64,000 nucleotides of DNA, taken from the NCBI RefSeq assembly GCF_026241225.1, contig NZ_JAPFQP010000002.1, positions 372,001 through 436,000 on the forward strand. The letters run 5' to 3'. The position numbers were made by a program, and so were the translations under genes. The notes under the pieces are model-generated. The model was not told the DNA's origin. It ran no database searches and worked only from the letters and a program-made list of their open reading frames with translations. Positions 54,638-62,400 of the stretch are shown in pieces; the stretch's first letter is position 1, and each line of letters starts with the position of its first letter. Source of the stretch: Lentiprolixibacter aurantiacus (GTDB taxonomy: Bacteria > Bacteroidota > Bacteroidia > Flavobacteriales > Flavobacteriaceae).

Positions 54638-55174
54638 CTAGCCAATCGATTCTTTAAAGGCAGACAAGGCCTTTTTGTGCTCTTCCGATAAGTCAGCATC
54701 CGTAATTCCCTCATTTGCCGTAAAGTTACTGTGAAAAGAGGGTAAAGAAAAAGTAGCTGTAATCTCCGCTCCAAACCGTGGCAGCATTTTCTCGATCACA
54801 CCATGCGATCCTATTCCGCCGCGCTTGCCTGGAGATGCAGACATAAGGAAAACGGAAGTTCCCTCCAGGAAATTCCGGTTAATACGAGAGCACCAGTCCA
54901 GCAGGTTCTTGAAATAAGCAGAGGGATTCCCATTGTGCTCGTTTACGGATAAAACCAAAGCATCCGACTCCTGTAGGGCTTTGCAAAAGTTCAGCAATTC
55001 TTCAGGAAAACCCTGATCACGCTCAAGGTCCTCGCTATACATAGGGAATGGGTGTTCAGCCAGGTTGAGCAACTCAACATCGTGACCTTCGAGGGATCCC
55101 ACGGTGTGTTTTACCAGTTTGAAATTTATAGACCGGGAAGAATTGCTGCCTGCAAAGGCGATGATTTTTGCCAT
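54638..55174 (-). CDS. NADPH-dependent FMN reductase family protein
   Basis: Flavodoxin-like reductase of 178 aa. The FMN-phosphate loop is AGSNSSRSINFKL near the N-terminus and NEHNGNPSAYFKNLLDW is the dimer/FMN motif. It reduces flavins, quinones or azo compounds with NAD(P)H. It lies just upstream of tilS (50 bp), divergent from the membrane acyltransferase. Confidence 0.92.
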   Translation of the reverse strand: MAKIIAFAGSNSSRSINFKLVKHTVGSLEGHDVELLNLAEHPFPMYSEDLERDQGFPEELLNFCKALQESDALVLSVNEHNGNPSAYFKNLLDWCSRINRNFLEGTSVFLMSASPGKRGGIGSHGVIEKMLPRFGAEITATFSLPSFHSNFTANEGITDADLSEEHKKALSAFKESIG

Positions 55175-55235
55175 AAGTAACGGGATTTAGATTGCGAAAA
55201 TATTACAAAAGAAGCGGTTTTGGGAGTTATTTACC

Positions 55236-55243
55236 TAATTTTG
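55236..55243 (+). promoter_or_regulatory. Candidate -7 element for the 55289 gene
   Basis: TAATTTTG matches TAnnTTTG exactly and lies 46 bp before the ATG. The TTTTG upstream is only 13 bp away, too close for a -33 box, so the match is partial. Confidence 0.35.
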
Positions 55244-55288
55244 CGGGCATTAACATCCAAAAGGACGCTGTAAAGAGTATATACCCAT

Positions 55289-56452
55289 ATGAGTAGTAAA
55301 ACAACCCGTTTGTTTTTTATAGATGCTATGCGTGCCTGGGCGATCCTGATGATGTTGCAGGGACACTTTGTGGATGGACTGCTGGACAATGTCTTCCGGG
55401 ATGCCAGCAGCACCCCATACCAGGTCTGGAAATACTTCAGAGGCATTACGGCTCCTGTGTTTTTTACGGTTTCCGGCTTTATTTTTACCTATCTGCTCAT
55501 CCGGGTACCCCAGAAGGGATTTCACAATCCTCGTGTTAAAAAAGGCCTCAGGAGAGGCTTGCAGCTTATATTGATAGGATATTTGCTGCGCCTTAATATT
55601 TTTGGCCTTTTCAAAGGACAACTCTACGGCTCTTTCTTCCTGGTTGATGTGCTGCACATCATTGGCCTGTCCCTGATTGGAATTATTACTATTTATCTGA
55701 TTACGTATAAAAATCCCAAGTACCTCTTTCCTGGCATACTGATTACCACAGCCTGCCTTCTTTTTGCCTTTGAACCCGTCTATAAAACCTGGGAATATTC
55801 ATTAATCCCGGATATGGTAGCCAATTATTTTACCAGGGCCAACGGATCTGTATTTACCATTATCCCATGGTTTGGGTATACTGCTCTGGGTTCAGTGCTA
55901 TCCATTGTATTTACGAGGTTTAAGGACCATAAGTACGTTTATACATGGGCAATTCCCTTGTCTGCCCTAGCGGGATTTACCCTGATTTTTTATTCATCAC
56001 CTCTATTTGTGTTTCTGTATAAACATACCGGGCTGGCCCTTTTCAATCAGATCTACTCAAACAACTACCTGTTTATACGGATGGGCGATGTCCTGGTTGT
56101 TTTTGCTGCATTTATGCTTATACGCAACTGGGTAAGGAGCAGAACCGTACTCAGGATAGGCCAAAATACCCTTTCCATTTACGTGATCCACTTTGTGATT
56201 TTATATGGAAGCTTCACAGGAATGGGGTTATACCGGTTCTTCCACCATAGCCTGAACCCGACAATGACAATCACCGGGGCGCTGGTATTCATGGTGGCAT
56301 GCTCATACAGTGCATTGCTATATGAGAAACACGAGGCGGTAATAAAACGAAAGATAAACCAGCTGGGCTTCCTGGCCTGGACAGCAGTGGAAGCTTCTTA
56401 TTTCTTTTTAAAAGCTTATATCCTGCGGGTAATTAAGGCTAAGCGCGCTTAA
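55289..56452 (+). CDS. Membrane protein of the DUF1624 / heparan-glucosaminide acetyltransferase-like family
   Basis: Protein of 387 aa with about ten membrane helices. The N-terminus FFIDAMRAWAILMMLQGHF carries the D..R(A/G).AI..M..GH pattern of the acyltransferase-3/DUF1624 superfamily. It probably transfers an acetyl or other acyl group to an envelope sugar across the inner membrane. The exact acceptor is unknown. Confidence 0.85.
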   Translation: MSSKTTRLFFIDAMRAWAILMMLQGHFVDGLLDNVFRDASSTPYQVWKYFRGITAPVFFTVSGFIFTYLLIRVPQKGFHNPRVKKGLRRGLQLILIGYLLRLNIFGLFKGQLYGSFFLVDVLHIIGLSLIGIITIYLITYKNPKYLFPGILITTACLLFAFEPVYKTWEYSLIPDMVANYFTRANGSVFTIIPWFGYTALGSVLSIVFTRFKDHKYVYTWAIPLSALAGFTLIFYSSPLFVFLYKHTGLALFNQIYSNNYLFIRMGDVLVVFAAFMLIRNWVRSRTVLRIGQNTLSIYVIHFVILYGSFTGMGLYRFFHHSLNPTMTITGALVFMVACSYSALLYEKHEAVIKRKINQLGFLAWTAVEASYFFLKAYILRVIKAKRA

Positions 56453-56455
56453 AAC

Positions 56456-57859
56456 CTATACATGCAATGCCCTATCTTCGGTTGCTGCAAGGGCAGCTTC
56501 CTTGACCGCTTCTGCGTAGGTGGGATGCGCATGGCTCATGCGGGCAATGTCCTCTGCAGAAGCCCTGAATTCCATAGCAGTTACGGCCTCGGCAATAAGG
56601 TCGGCACAACGCGCGCCTATCATATGAACCCCCAGCACCTCATCCGTCTCCTTATCGGCCAGGATCTTGATAAAGCCATCAACATCCATACTGGCCCTGG
56701 AGCGCCCAAGTGCACGCATGGGGAACTGACCCGATTTATAAGCAACACCCGCTTCTTTTAGTTCTTCTTCCGTTTTTCCTACAGCAGCCACTTCCGGCCA
56801 GGTGTAGACCACACCGGGGATCAGGTTGTAATCGATATGGGGTTTTTGACCTGCCAGTATTTCAGCAACCATGGTACCTTCTTCTTCTGCCTTGTGTGCC
56901 AGCATAGCCCCACGAACCACATCGCCTATGGCGTAGATATTGGCCGCAGAGGTCTGCAGATGATCGTTTACCTCCACACGACCGCGTTCATCCATCTTAA
57001 CACCTGCTGCTTCAGCATTAAGGCCATCCGTGTAAGGCCTTCTTCCTACGGAAACCAGGCAGTAATCGCCAGAAAAACTTATTTCCTTTCCTTTTTTGTC
57101 ATCGGCTTTTATCACCACCTCATCTCCTTTTCGCTCCACCGATTTAACCTTATGTGACAGGTAAAACTTGACTTTCTGTTTTTTCAACACTTTCATCAAC
57201 TCCTTGGACAAAGCCGCGTCCATGCCGGGAATAATACGATCCATATATTCTATCACGGACACTTCTGCGCCAAGACGACGGTATACCTGGCCTAGTTCCA
57301 GCCCAATAACCCCTCCACCAATAATGACCATGTGTTTGGGGATTTCCTTTAGTTTAAGCGCTTCGGTTGAAGTGATAATCCGCTCCTTGTCTATAGTAAT
57401 AAATGGAAGGGTAGCAGGCTTGGAACCGGTAGCGATAATGGTGTTTTTGGCTTCAATTACCACTTCCTCCTTTTCCCCGGCTATTGCAATATGGGTTGCA
57501 TCCTGAAAGCTGCCCATTCCCTGGTAGACATCGATCTTGTTCTTATCCATGAGAAATTGTATGCCTTTGGTAGTCTGATCTACAACAGCCTGTTTACGGC
57601 CAATCATTTTCTCCAGATTAACCCTTATTTCCCCTGGAATTTCGATCCCGTGCTCTTCAAAATGTTTTACCGCATCCTCGTAGTGGTGGCTGGAGTCCAG
57701 CAAGGCTTTTGAAGGGATACACCCTACATTGAGACAAGTTCCCCCCAGCGTGCTGTATTTTTCAACGATTGCTGTCTTCATCCCCAATTGGGCACATCGG
57801 ATGGCTGCAACATATCCTCCAGGGCCTGAGCCTATAACGGCAACATCATATTGATTCAT
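56456..57859 (-). CDS. lpdA: Dihydrolipoyl dehydrogenase (E3)
   Basis: FAD-dependent disulfide oxidoreductase shared by 2-oxo-acid dehydrogenases and the glycine cleavage system. The N-terminal FAD motif is GSGPGG, the redox-active disulfide is CLNVGC (Cys42 and Cys47), and the C-terminal HAHPTYAE carries the catalytic His. At 467 aa it has the usual length. It has its own promoter-like element and an adjacent palindrome upstream. It is convergent with the membrane acyltransferase. Confidence 0.96.
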   Translation of the reverse strand: MNQYDVAVIGSGPGGYVAAIRCAQLGMKTAIVEKYSTLGGTCLNVGCIPSKALLDSSHHYEDAVKHFEEHGIEIPGEIRVNLEKMIGRKQAVVDQTTKGIQFLMDKNKIDVYQGMGSFQDATHIAIAGEKEEVVIEAKNTIIATGSKPATLPFITIDKERIITSTEALKLKEIPKHMVIIGGGVIGLELGQVYRRLGAEVSVIEYMDRIIPGMDAALSKELMKVLKKQKVKFYLSHKVKSVERKGDEVVIKADDKKGKEISFSGDYCLVSVGRRPYTDGLNAEAAGVKMDERGRVEVNDHLQTSAANIYAIGDVVRGAMLAHKAEEEGTMVAEILAGQKPHIDYNLIPGVVYTWPEVAAVGKTEEELKEAGVAYKSGQFPMRALGRSRASMDVDGFIKILADKETDEVLGVHMIGARCADLIAEAVTAMEFRASAEDIARMSHAHPTYAEAVKEAALAATEDRALHV

Positions 57860-57911
57860 AAAATCTTGGCTTTCTATCTTGATTTACAAGCTTATTTTTA
57901 CTTTCGGAAAG

Positions 57912-57947
57912 CAAAAATACGAATGTTTTTGCTCATCGGAATGAGCA
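57912..57947 (-). promoter_or_regulatory. lpdA promoter with overlapping palindromic operator
   Basis: On the minus strand TATTTTTG (57912-57919) is an exact -7 element about 50 bp before the lpdA ATG. A perfect palindrome TGCTCAT-4 bp-ATGAGCA (57930-57947) lies where the -33 box would be. This suggests repression by a dimeric regulator. Confidence 0.45.
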
Positions 57948-57992
57948 TATGTTAAAAAGAAAAGTTTATGCAAATTTGGACCTTTTATTGAA

Positions 57993-58451
57993 TTACAGGG
58001 AGATTGCCGTGGTTTGTTTAACTTCACTAATCACGAATGAACTCTGTGTGCTGCCAATATTCTGTATGGCAGTTAACTTAGTGACCATAAATTCCCTGTA
58101 GGCCTGCATATCCCGTACATGAATTTTAAGGATATAGTCATAATCTCCACTCACATGGAAGCATTCTGAAACCTCTTCCAGTTTGAGTACTTCCCTTTCG
58201 AATTGCTCCACGTTTTCCTTAATATGCTGAATCAATTTCACATGGCACAGCACCGTAAAATCACGATCCACCTTGCTTTTATCGATCAGGGCTACGTATT
58301 TGCGAATAACCCCGTTGCGCTCCAGTCTTTTAATCCGTTCATAAACCGCAGTAGAAGAAAGCCCCAGGGTGCTGGCGAAAGCCTTGGTGGTCTGCTTACT
58401 ATCTGCCTGCAACAAATTCAACAAGTTAACATCTACCTGGTCAAGTTTCAT
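57993..58451 (-). CDS. Lrp/AsnC-family transcriptional regulator
   Basis: Feast-famine regulator of 152 aa. N-terminal HTH (MKLDQVDVNLLNLLQADSKQ, LGLSSTAVYERIKRLERNG, about 1-60) and C-terminal RAM ligand-binding domain (VLCHVKLIQH ... YKLKI-like VSGDYDYILKIHV). It is divergent from the PLP enzyme gene, with a near-consensus Lrp box between them. In Pseudomonas the Lrp-type mdeR regulates the adjacent methionine gamma-lyase gene, so a similar local role is likely. Confidence 0.93.
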   Translation of the reverse strand: MKLDQVDVNLLNLLQADSKQTTKAFASTLGLSSTAVYERIKRLERNGVIRKYVALIDKSKVDRDFTVLCHVKLIQHIKENVEQFEREVLKLEEVSECFHVSGDYDYILKIHVRDMQAYREFMVTKLTAIQNIGSTQSSFVISEVKQTTAISL

Positions 58452-58524
58452 ATAGAATAGTTTTCATTAGAACTCCTAATTTACAAATAAGTTCAGTTTT
58501 TTTATCATAAATATTTAATTATTA

Positions 58525-58539
58525 CAGAATATTTTACGC
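58525..58539. promoter_or_regulatory. Near-consensus Lrp box
   Basis: CAGAATATTTTACGC matches 13 of 15 positions of the E. coli Lrp consensus YAGHAWATTWTDCTR. It lies in the very AT-rich 150 bp between the divergent lrp-type gene and the PLP enzyme gene. Confidence 0.5.
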
Positions 58540-58601
58540 GATTATAAAATTATCATTGATATTTAATCACCATATCCGTAATTTAGATTAAAAATAAAGA
58601 A

Positions 58602-59822
58602 ATGGCACACAAAGCATCAGACCGCATCCTCGACCTGCACAACTTTGGGGAATTTGGAGGCGTAAACCCATCCATATCCGATTCGTCTACCTATACCTTC
58701 CTGTCGGCCAAAACCATGTTCGACACATTTGAAGGGAACACGGAAGGGTGTTACCTGTACAGCAGGCATTCCTCTCCTTCCAACCTATACCTCGGTGAGG
58801 CCCTGGCTGCTCTGGAAGGAACGGAAACGGCAAACGTGACTGCCAGTGGTATGGGAGCTATTACCGCAGTGATCATGCAACTCTGTAATGCAGGTGACCA
58901 TATTGTGAGCAGCCGGACCATATATGGCGGAACTTATGCATTCCTGAAGAATTTCATCAAAAAGTATAACATCAGCACTAGCTTTGTAGATATAACTGAC
59001 CTGGAGTCTGTTGAGAACGCCATAAAAAGCGGCACTAAAATGATCTATTGCGAATCTGTAAGCAATCCCCTTTTGGAAGTTGCCGATATCAAAGCGCTTT
59101 CTCGTATCGCAGACAAACACGGAATACCCCTGGTGGTAGACAATACTTTCTCTCCCCTTTCTATTGCCCCTGCCAAACTTGGGGCACATATTGTGGTCCA
59201 TAGCCTTACCAAGTTCATTAATGGGACCAGTGATTGCGTTGCCGGAGCCGTCTGCGGCACCAAGGAATTCTGCCTGGCCCTGAAAGATGTAAACAGTGGT
59301 GCGGGAATGTTGCTGGGGAGCACGCTCGATAGCCTTCGGGCTGCTTCAATCCTTAAAAACATGCGCACTTTGCACATTCGCATGCAAAAACACAGCTTTA
59401 ATGCACAATTCCTTTCCGAACGATTTGAAGAAGACGGCCTCAGGGTGGTATACCCCGGACTTCCCTCCCATTCCGGACATGAATTGATGAAATCCCAGAT
59501 GGTGCCTGAATACGGCTTTGGTGGCATTATGACCATTGATGTGGGGAGTCTGGAAAAGGCAAACGCGCTTATGGAGCTCATGCAGAAGGAAAACTTGGGG
59601 TACCTGGCTGTTAGCCTTGGATTCTACAAGACCCTTTTCAGTGCTCCGGGCACTTCCACATCATCAGAAATTCCTGTGGAAGAACAGGAAACCATGGGGC
59701 TATCAGATGGATTGATTCGTTTTTCCATTGGACTGGACGACGACATACAGCGCACCTATGACATGATGAAAAACTGTATGCTTAAACTGGATATTCTTGC
59801 ACGGGATAAGGTAGTACTTTAA
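58602..59822 (+). CDS. Cys/Met-metabolism PLP-dependent enzyme (methionine gamma-lyase-like)
   Basis: Fold type I trans-sulfuration family enzyme of 406 aa. YSRHSSPSNLYLGEALAALE and ASGMGAITAV are near the N-terminus, the PLP-phosphate and substrate loops follow, and the PLP lysine is in HSLTKFINGTSD (about residue 203). Best guess is methionine gamma-lyase (methanethiol + ammonia + 2-oxobutyrate); cystathionine gamma-synthase or lyase are alternatives. The divergent Lrp regulator supports a catabolic amino-acid enzyme. Confidence 0.85.
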   Translation: MAHKASDRILDLHNFGEFGGVNPSISDSSTYTFLSAKTMFDTFEGNTEGCYLYSRHSSPSNLYLGEALAALEGTETANVTASGMGAITAVIMQLCNAGDHIVSSRTIYGGTYAFLKNFIKKYNISTSFVDITDLESVENAIKSGTKMIYCESVSNPLLEVADIKALSRIADKHGIPLVVDNTFSPLSIAPAKLGAHIVVHSLTKFINGTSDCVAGAVCGTKEFCLALKDVNSGAGMLLGSTLDSLRAASILKNMRTLHIRMQKHSFNAQFLSERFEEDGLRVVYPGLPSHSGHELMKSQMVPEYGFGGIMTIDVGSLEKANALMELMQKENLGYLAVSLGFYKTLFSAPGTSTSSEIPVEEQETMGLSDGLIRFSIGLDDDIQRTYDMMKNCMLKLDILARDKVVL

Positions 59823-59898
59823 CCATCCCTGAACTGTGGGCCTGTTTGCAGAACCGTCTTCAATGTCGTAATATTACCTGCAAACTAAAACCAACCAC

Positions 59899-61383
59899 AT
59901 GGCCAAGGATGCCTCTAAAAAGAACAGGGAAGACGAGCATATTGTAGAAAACCGGGAGCTGAATATCTGGGAAGCCCTTATTCCCGTTTTTGCCCTTATT
60001 GTAATGCTCGCATACAACGTATATGTTTTTGGTGATGACGCCATAGGAGGGTCTAACCAGTTTATACTTCTGATGGGCGGAGCCGTGGCGGCAATTGTGG
60101 GCTTCTTGAACAAGGTAACTTATAAGCAGATGCTGGCCGAAGTAGCGGAGAACGTTAAATCGACTACCGGCGCCCTGCTAATTTTACTCATGGTTGGCGC
60201 CCTTGCCGGCACCTGGCTGATTAGTGGGATAATCCCGGCCATGATCTATTACGGTTTGCAAATTCTAAACCCTACTATTTTTCTGGCAGCCTGCGTGGTG
60301 ATCAGCGCCATCATATCTGTCGCTACTGGCAGTAGCTGGACTACTGCCGCAACGGTGGGTATAGCCCTGATAGGGATTGGCGATGCGCTTGGTATCTCGC
60401 TGGGGATGACTGCCGGGGCGGTGTTATCCGGTGCCTATTTCGGGGACAAGATGTCGCCCTTAAGCGATACCACAAACCTGGCTCCGGCCATGGCAGGGGG
60501 GGAATTATTCGGGCATATCCGTTATATGACCTATACTACAATTCCTACTATAACCATTACCCTCCTGGTTTTCCTGATTATTGGTTTCAACCTGGATACC
60601 ACTGGAATCGCTGATACGGAATCCATTTTGGTCTCCATAGACAAGGCATTCAACATAAACGGCTGGCTTTTTATTGTACCTCTGGTGGTTATATTCATGA
60701 TCGTGCGCAAAGCCCCTCCTTTGCTGGCTTTGCTGATCGGAACGCTGCTGGGAGGCGTATTCGCCCTTATTTTTCAACCCGCCGTGGTTGCCGGTATTAC
60801 AGGTGCAGGCTCACTGGATTTTGAATCGGGATACAAAGGTATTTTAAATGCCATAACCATTAACACATCGGTAGCTACAGACAATCCAGCCCTGAATGAA
60901 CTGTTTTCAGCCAAGGGCATGGCTGGCATGCTGGGTACCATATGGTTAATTGTTTGTGCCATGGTATTTGGAGGAATAATGGATGGGATCGGGGCCCTGT
61001 CCCGAATAACCAAAAGCCTCCTGGGCCTTGCTAAAACCACCCTGGGCCTTTTTGCCAGTACGGTTGGGAGTTGCCTGGCCCTTAATATTACAGCATCAGA
61101 CCAGTATCTGGCCATTGTGGTCCCCGGCAAGATGTTTGCCCAGGCTTATGAAGACCGCGGGCTGGCCCCGGAGAACCTGAGCCGTACCCTGGAAGATTCC
61201 GGAACGGTCACCTCCGTGCTGATCCCCTGGAATACCTGTGGAGCCTATCACAGCGGTGTACTGGGCGTTAGTGTAGCCGAATATTTCTTCTTCGCCATAT
61301 TCAACTGGCTGAGCCCGATCACCACCCTTTTCTTTGCTGCTTTGGGGATCAAAATCAAGCAACTAAAAACGGCTATAGACTAA
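59899..61383 (+). CDS. nhaC: NhaC-family Na+/H+ antiporter
   Basis: Integral membrane protein of 494 aa with about eleven helices after a charged cytoplasmic N-terminus (MAKDASKKNREDEH). Family-typical motifs are ATGSSWTTAATVGIALIGIG, GAYFGDKMSPLSDTTNLAPA and NITASDQYLAI. It exchanges Na+ for H+, although some members move malate/lactate or amino acids. It follows the PLP enzyme gene by 76 bp. Confidence 0.88.
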   Translation: MAKDASKKNREDEHIVENRELNIWEALIPVFALIVMLAYNVYVFGDDAIGGSNQFILLMGGAVAAIVGFLNKVTYKQMLAEVAENVKSTTGALLILLMVGALAGTWLISGIIPAMIYYGLQILNPTIFLAACVVISAIISVATGSSWTTAATVGIALIGIGDALGISLGMTAGAVLSGAYFGDKMSPLSDTTNLAPAMAGGELFGHIRYMTYTTIPTITITLLVFLIIGFNLDTTGIADTESILVSIDKAFNINGWLFIVPLVVIFMIVRKAPPLLALLIGTLLGGVFALIFQPAVVAGITGAGSLDFESGYKGILNAITINTSVATDNPALNELFSAKGMAGMLGTIWLIVCAMVFGGIMDGIGALSRITKSLLGLAKTTLGLFASTVGSCLALNITASDQYLAIVVPGKMFAQAYEDRGLAPENLSRTLEDSGTVTSVLIPWNTCGAYHSGVLGVSVAEYFFFAIFNWLSPITTLFFAALGIKIKQLKTAID

Positions 61384-61471
61384 ACCAAAACAGGGCAGTA
61401 ATTTTCACGCAAAAGTGATTCCTTTTTCCCTTGATATTTTATAATTTCACGGCAACAAAATCTATGATACT

Positions 61472-61978
61472 ATGGCAACAGTTACTTTAAAAGGAAACGC
61501 AATAAACACGCTGGGTTCACTGCCCGCAGTAGGCAGCATGGCCCCTGAATTTACACTGACCAAAGGAGACCTTTCCGATGCCCGTTTATCCGATTACAGG
61601 GGGAAAAAGGTAGTCCTTAATGTTTTTCACAGCCTGGACACCAGCACGTGCGCACAGTCAGTACGGCAATTCAATGAGGAAGCAGCTGAACTGGATAATA
61701 CAGTTGTTCTGTGCATTTCCAACGACCTTCCGTTTGCCCAGAATCGATTTTGCGCAACAGAAGGAATTAGCAATGTGGAAACCCTTTCCGATTTTAAAGA
61801 CGGTAATTTTGGAAAATCCTACGAACTGGTTTATGTGGATGGACCTATTCAGGGATTACTGTCCAGGGTTGTTATGGTTATTGATGAAGCAGGAAAAGTA
61901 GTTTATTCCGAACAGGTTCAGGAGACCGTTGACGAACCCAATTACAAAGCTGCATTGGAAGCCTTAATGGATGCCTAG
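61472..61978 (+). CDS. tpx: Thiol peroxidase (Tpx-type peroxiredoxin)
   Basis: Atypical 2-Cys peroxiredoxin of 168 aa. The peroxidatic Cys is in SLDTSTCAQSV (residue 60) and the resolving Cys in LPFAQNRFCATEG (residue 94), exactly as in E. coli Tpx. It reduces organic and hydrogen peroxides with thioredoxin. It overlaps dgkA by 8 bp. Confidence 0.96.
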   Translation: MATVTLKGNAINTLGSLPAVGSMAPEFTLTKGDLSDARLSDYRGKKVVLNVFHSLDTSTCAQSVRQFNEEAAELDNTVVLCISNDLPFAQNRFCATEGISNVETLSDFKDGNFGKSYELVYVDGPIQGLLSRVVMVIDEAGKVVYSEQVQETVDEPNYKAALEALMDA

Positions 61979-62336
61979 GGAAAGTTTTCTCAAAAACCGT
62001 ATTAAAAGTGTTGGATTTGCGCTCAGGGGAGCCTGGGTTTTAATCAGGACCGAAAGGAGTATTAAGATCCAGGTTTGCATTGCCCTGCTGGTAACCGCGG
62101 CTGGATTTTATTACGAGATCAGCACTACGGAATGGATTCTTCAAACCCTGGCCATCGCCCTTGTCCTGGGAGTTGAAGGATTGAATACTGCAGTAGAGAA
62201 AATAGCTGATTACATCCAGCCCAGATACGACAGGAAGATAGGTTTTATCAAGGATGTGGCTGCAGGAGCCGTAATGCTTGTGGCTTTAGGGGCAGCGATC
62301 GTTGGGTTGATCATTTATGTTCCCAGGGTATTTTGA
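61971..62336 (+). CDS. dgkA: Diacylglycerol kinase (DgkA family)
   Basis: Small membrane kinase of 121 aa that phosphorylates diacylglycerol or undecaprenol. Three hydrophobic helices; the signature is EGLNTAVEKIADY with the conserved Glu-x2-Asn-Thr-Ala-x-Glu. The start lies inside the tpx 3' end (8 bp overlap), so the two genes are translationally coupled. Confidence 0.93.
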   Translation: MPRESFLKNRIKSVGFALRGAWVLIRTERSIKIQVCIALLVTAAGFYYEISTTEWILQTLAIALVLGVEGLNTAVEKIADYIQPRYDRKIGFIKDVAAGAVMLVALGAAIVGLIIYVPRVF

Positions 62337-62400
62337 GGCTGTACCAAACCCTCCGAAGGGGTGAAATTTGTATTTTAGCGTAACAGAAGCGCAGGATTGC

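Noticed and set aside
59045-59581. 178-codon frame antisense to the PLP enzyme
   Set aside because: Shadow of a well-supported gene.
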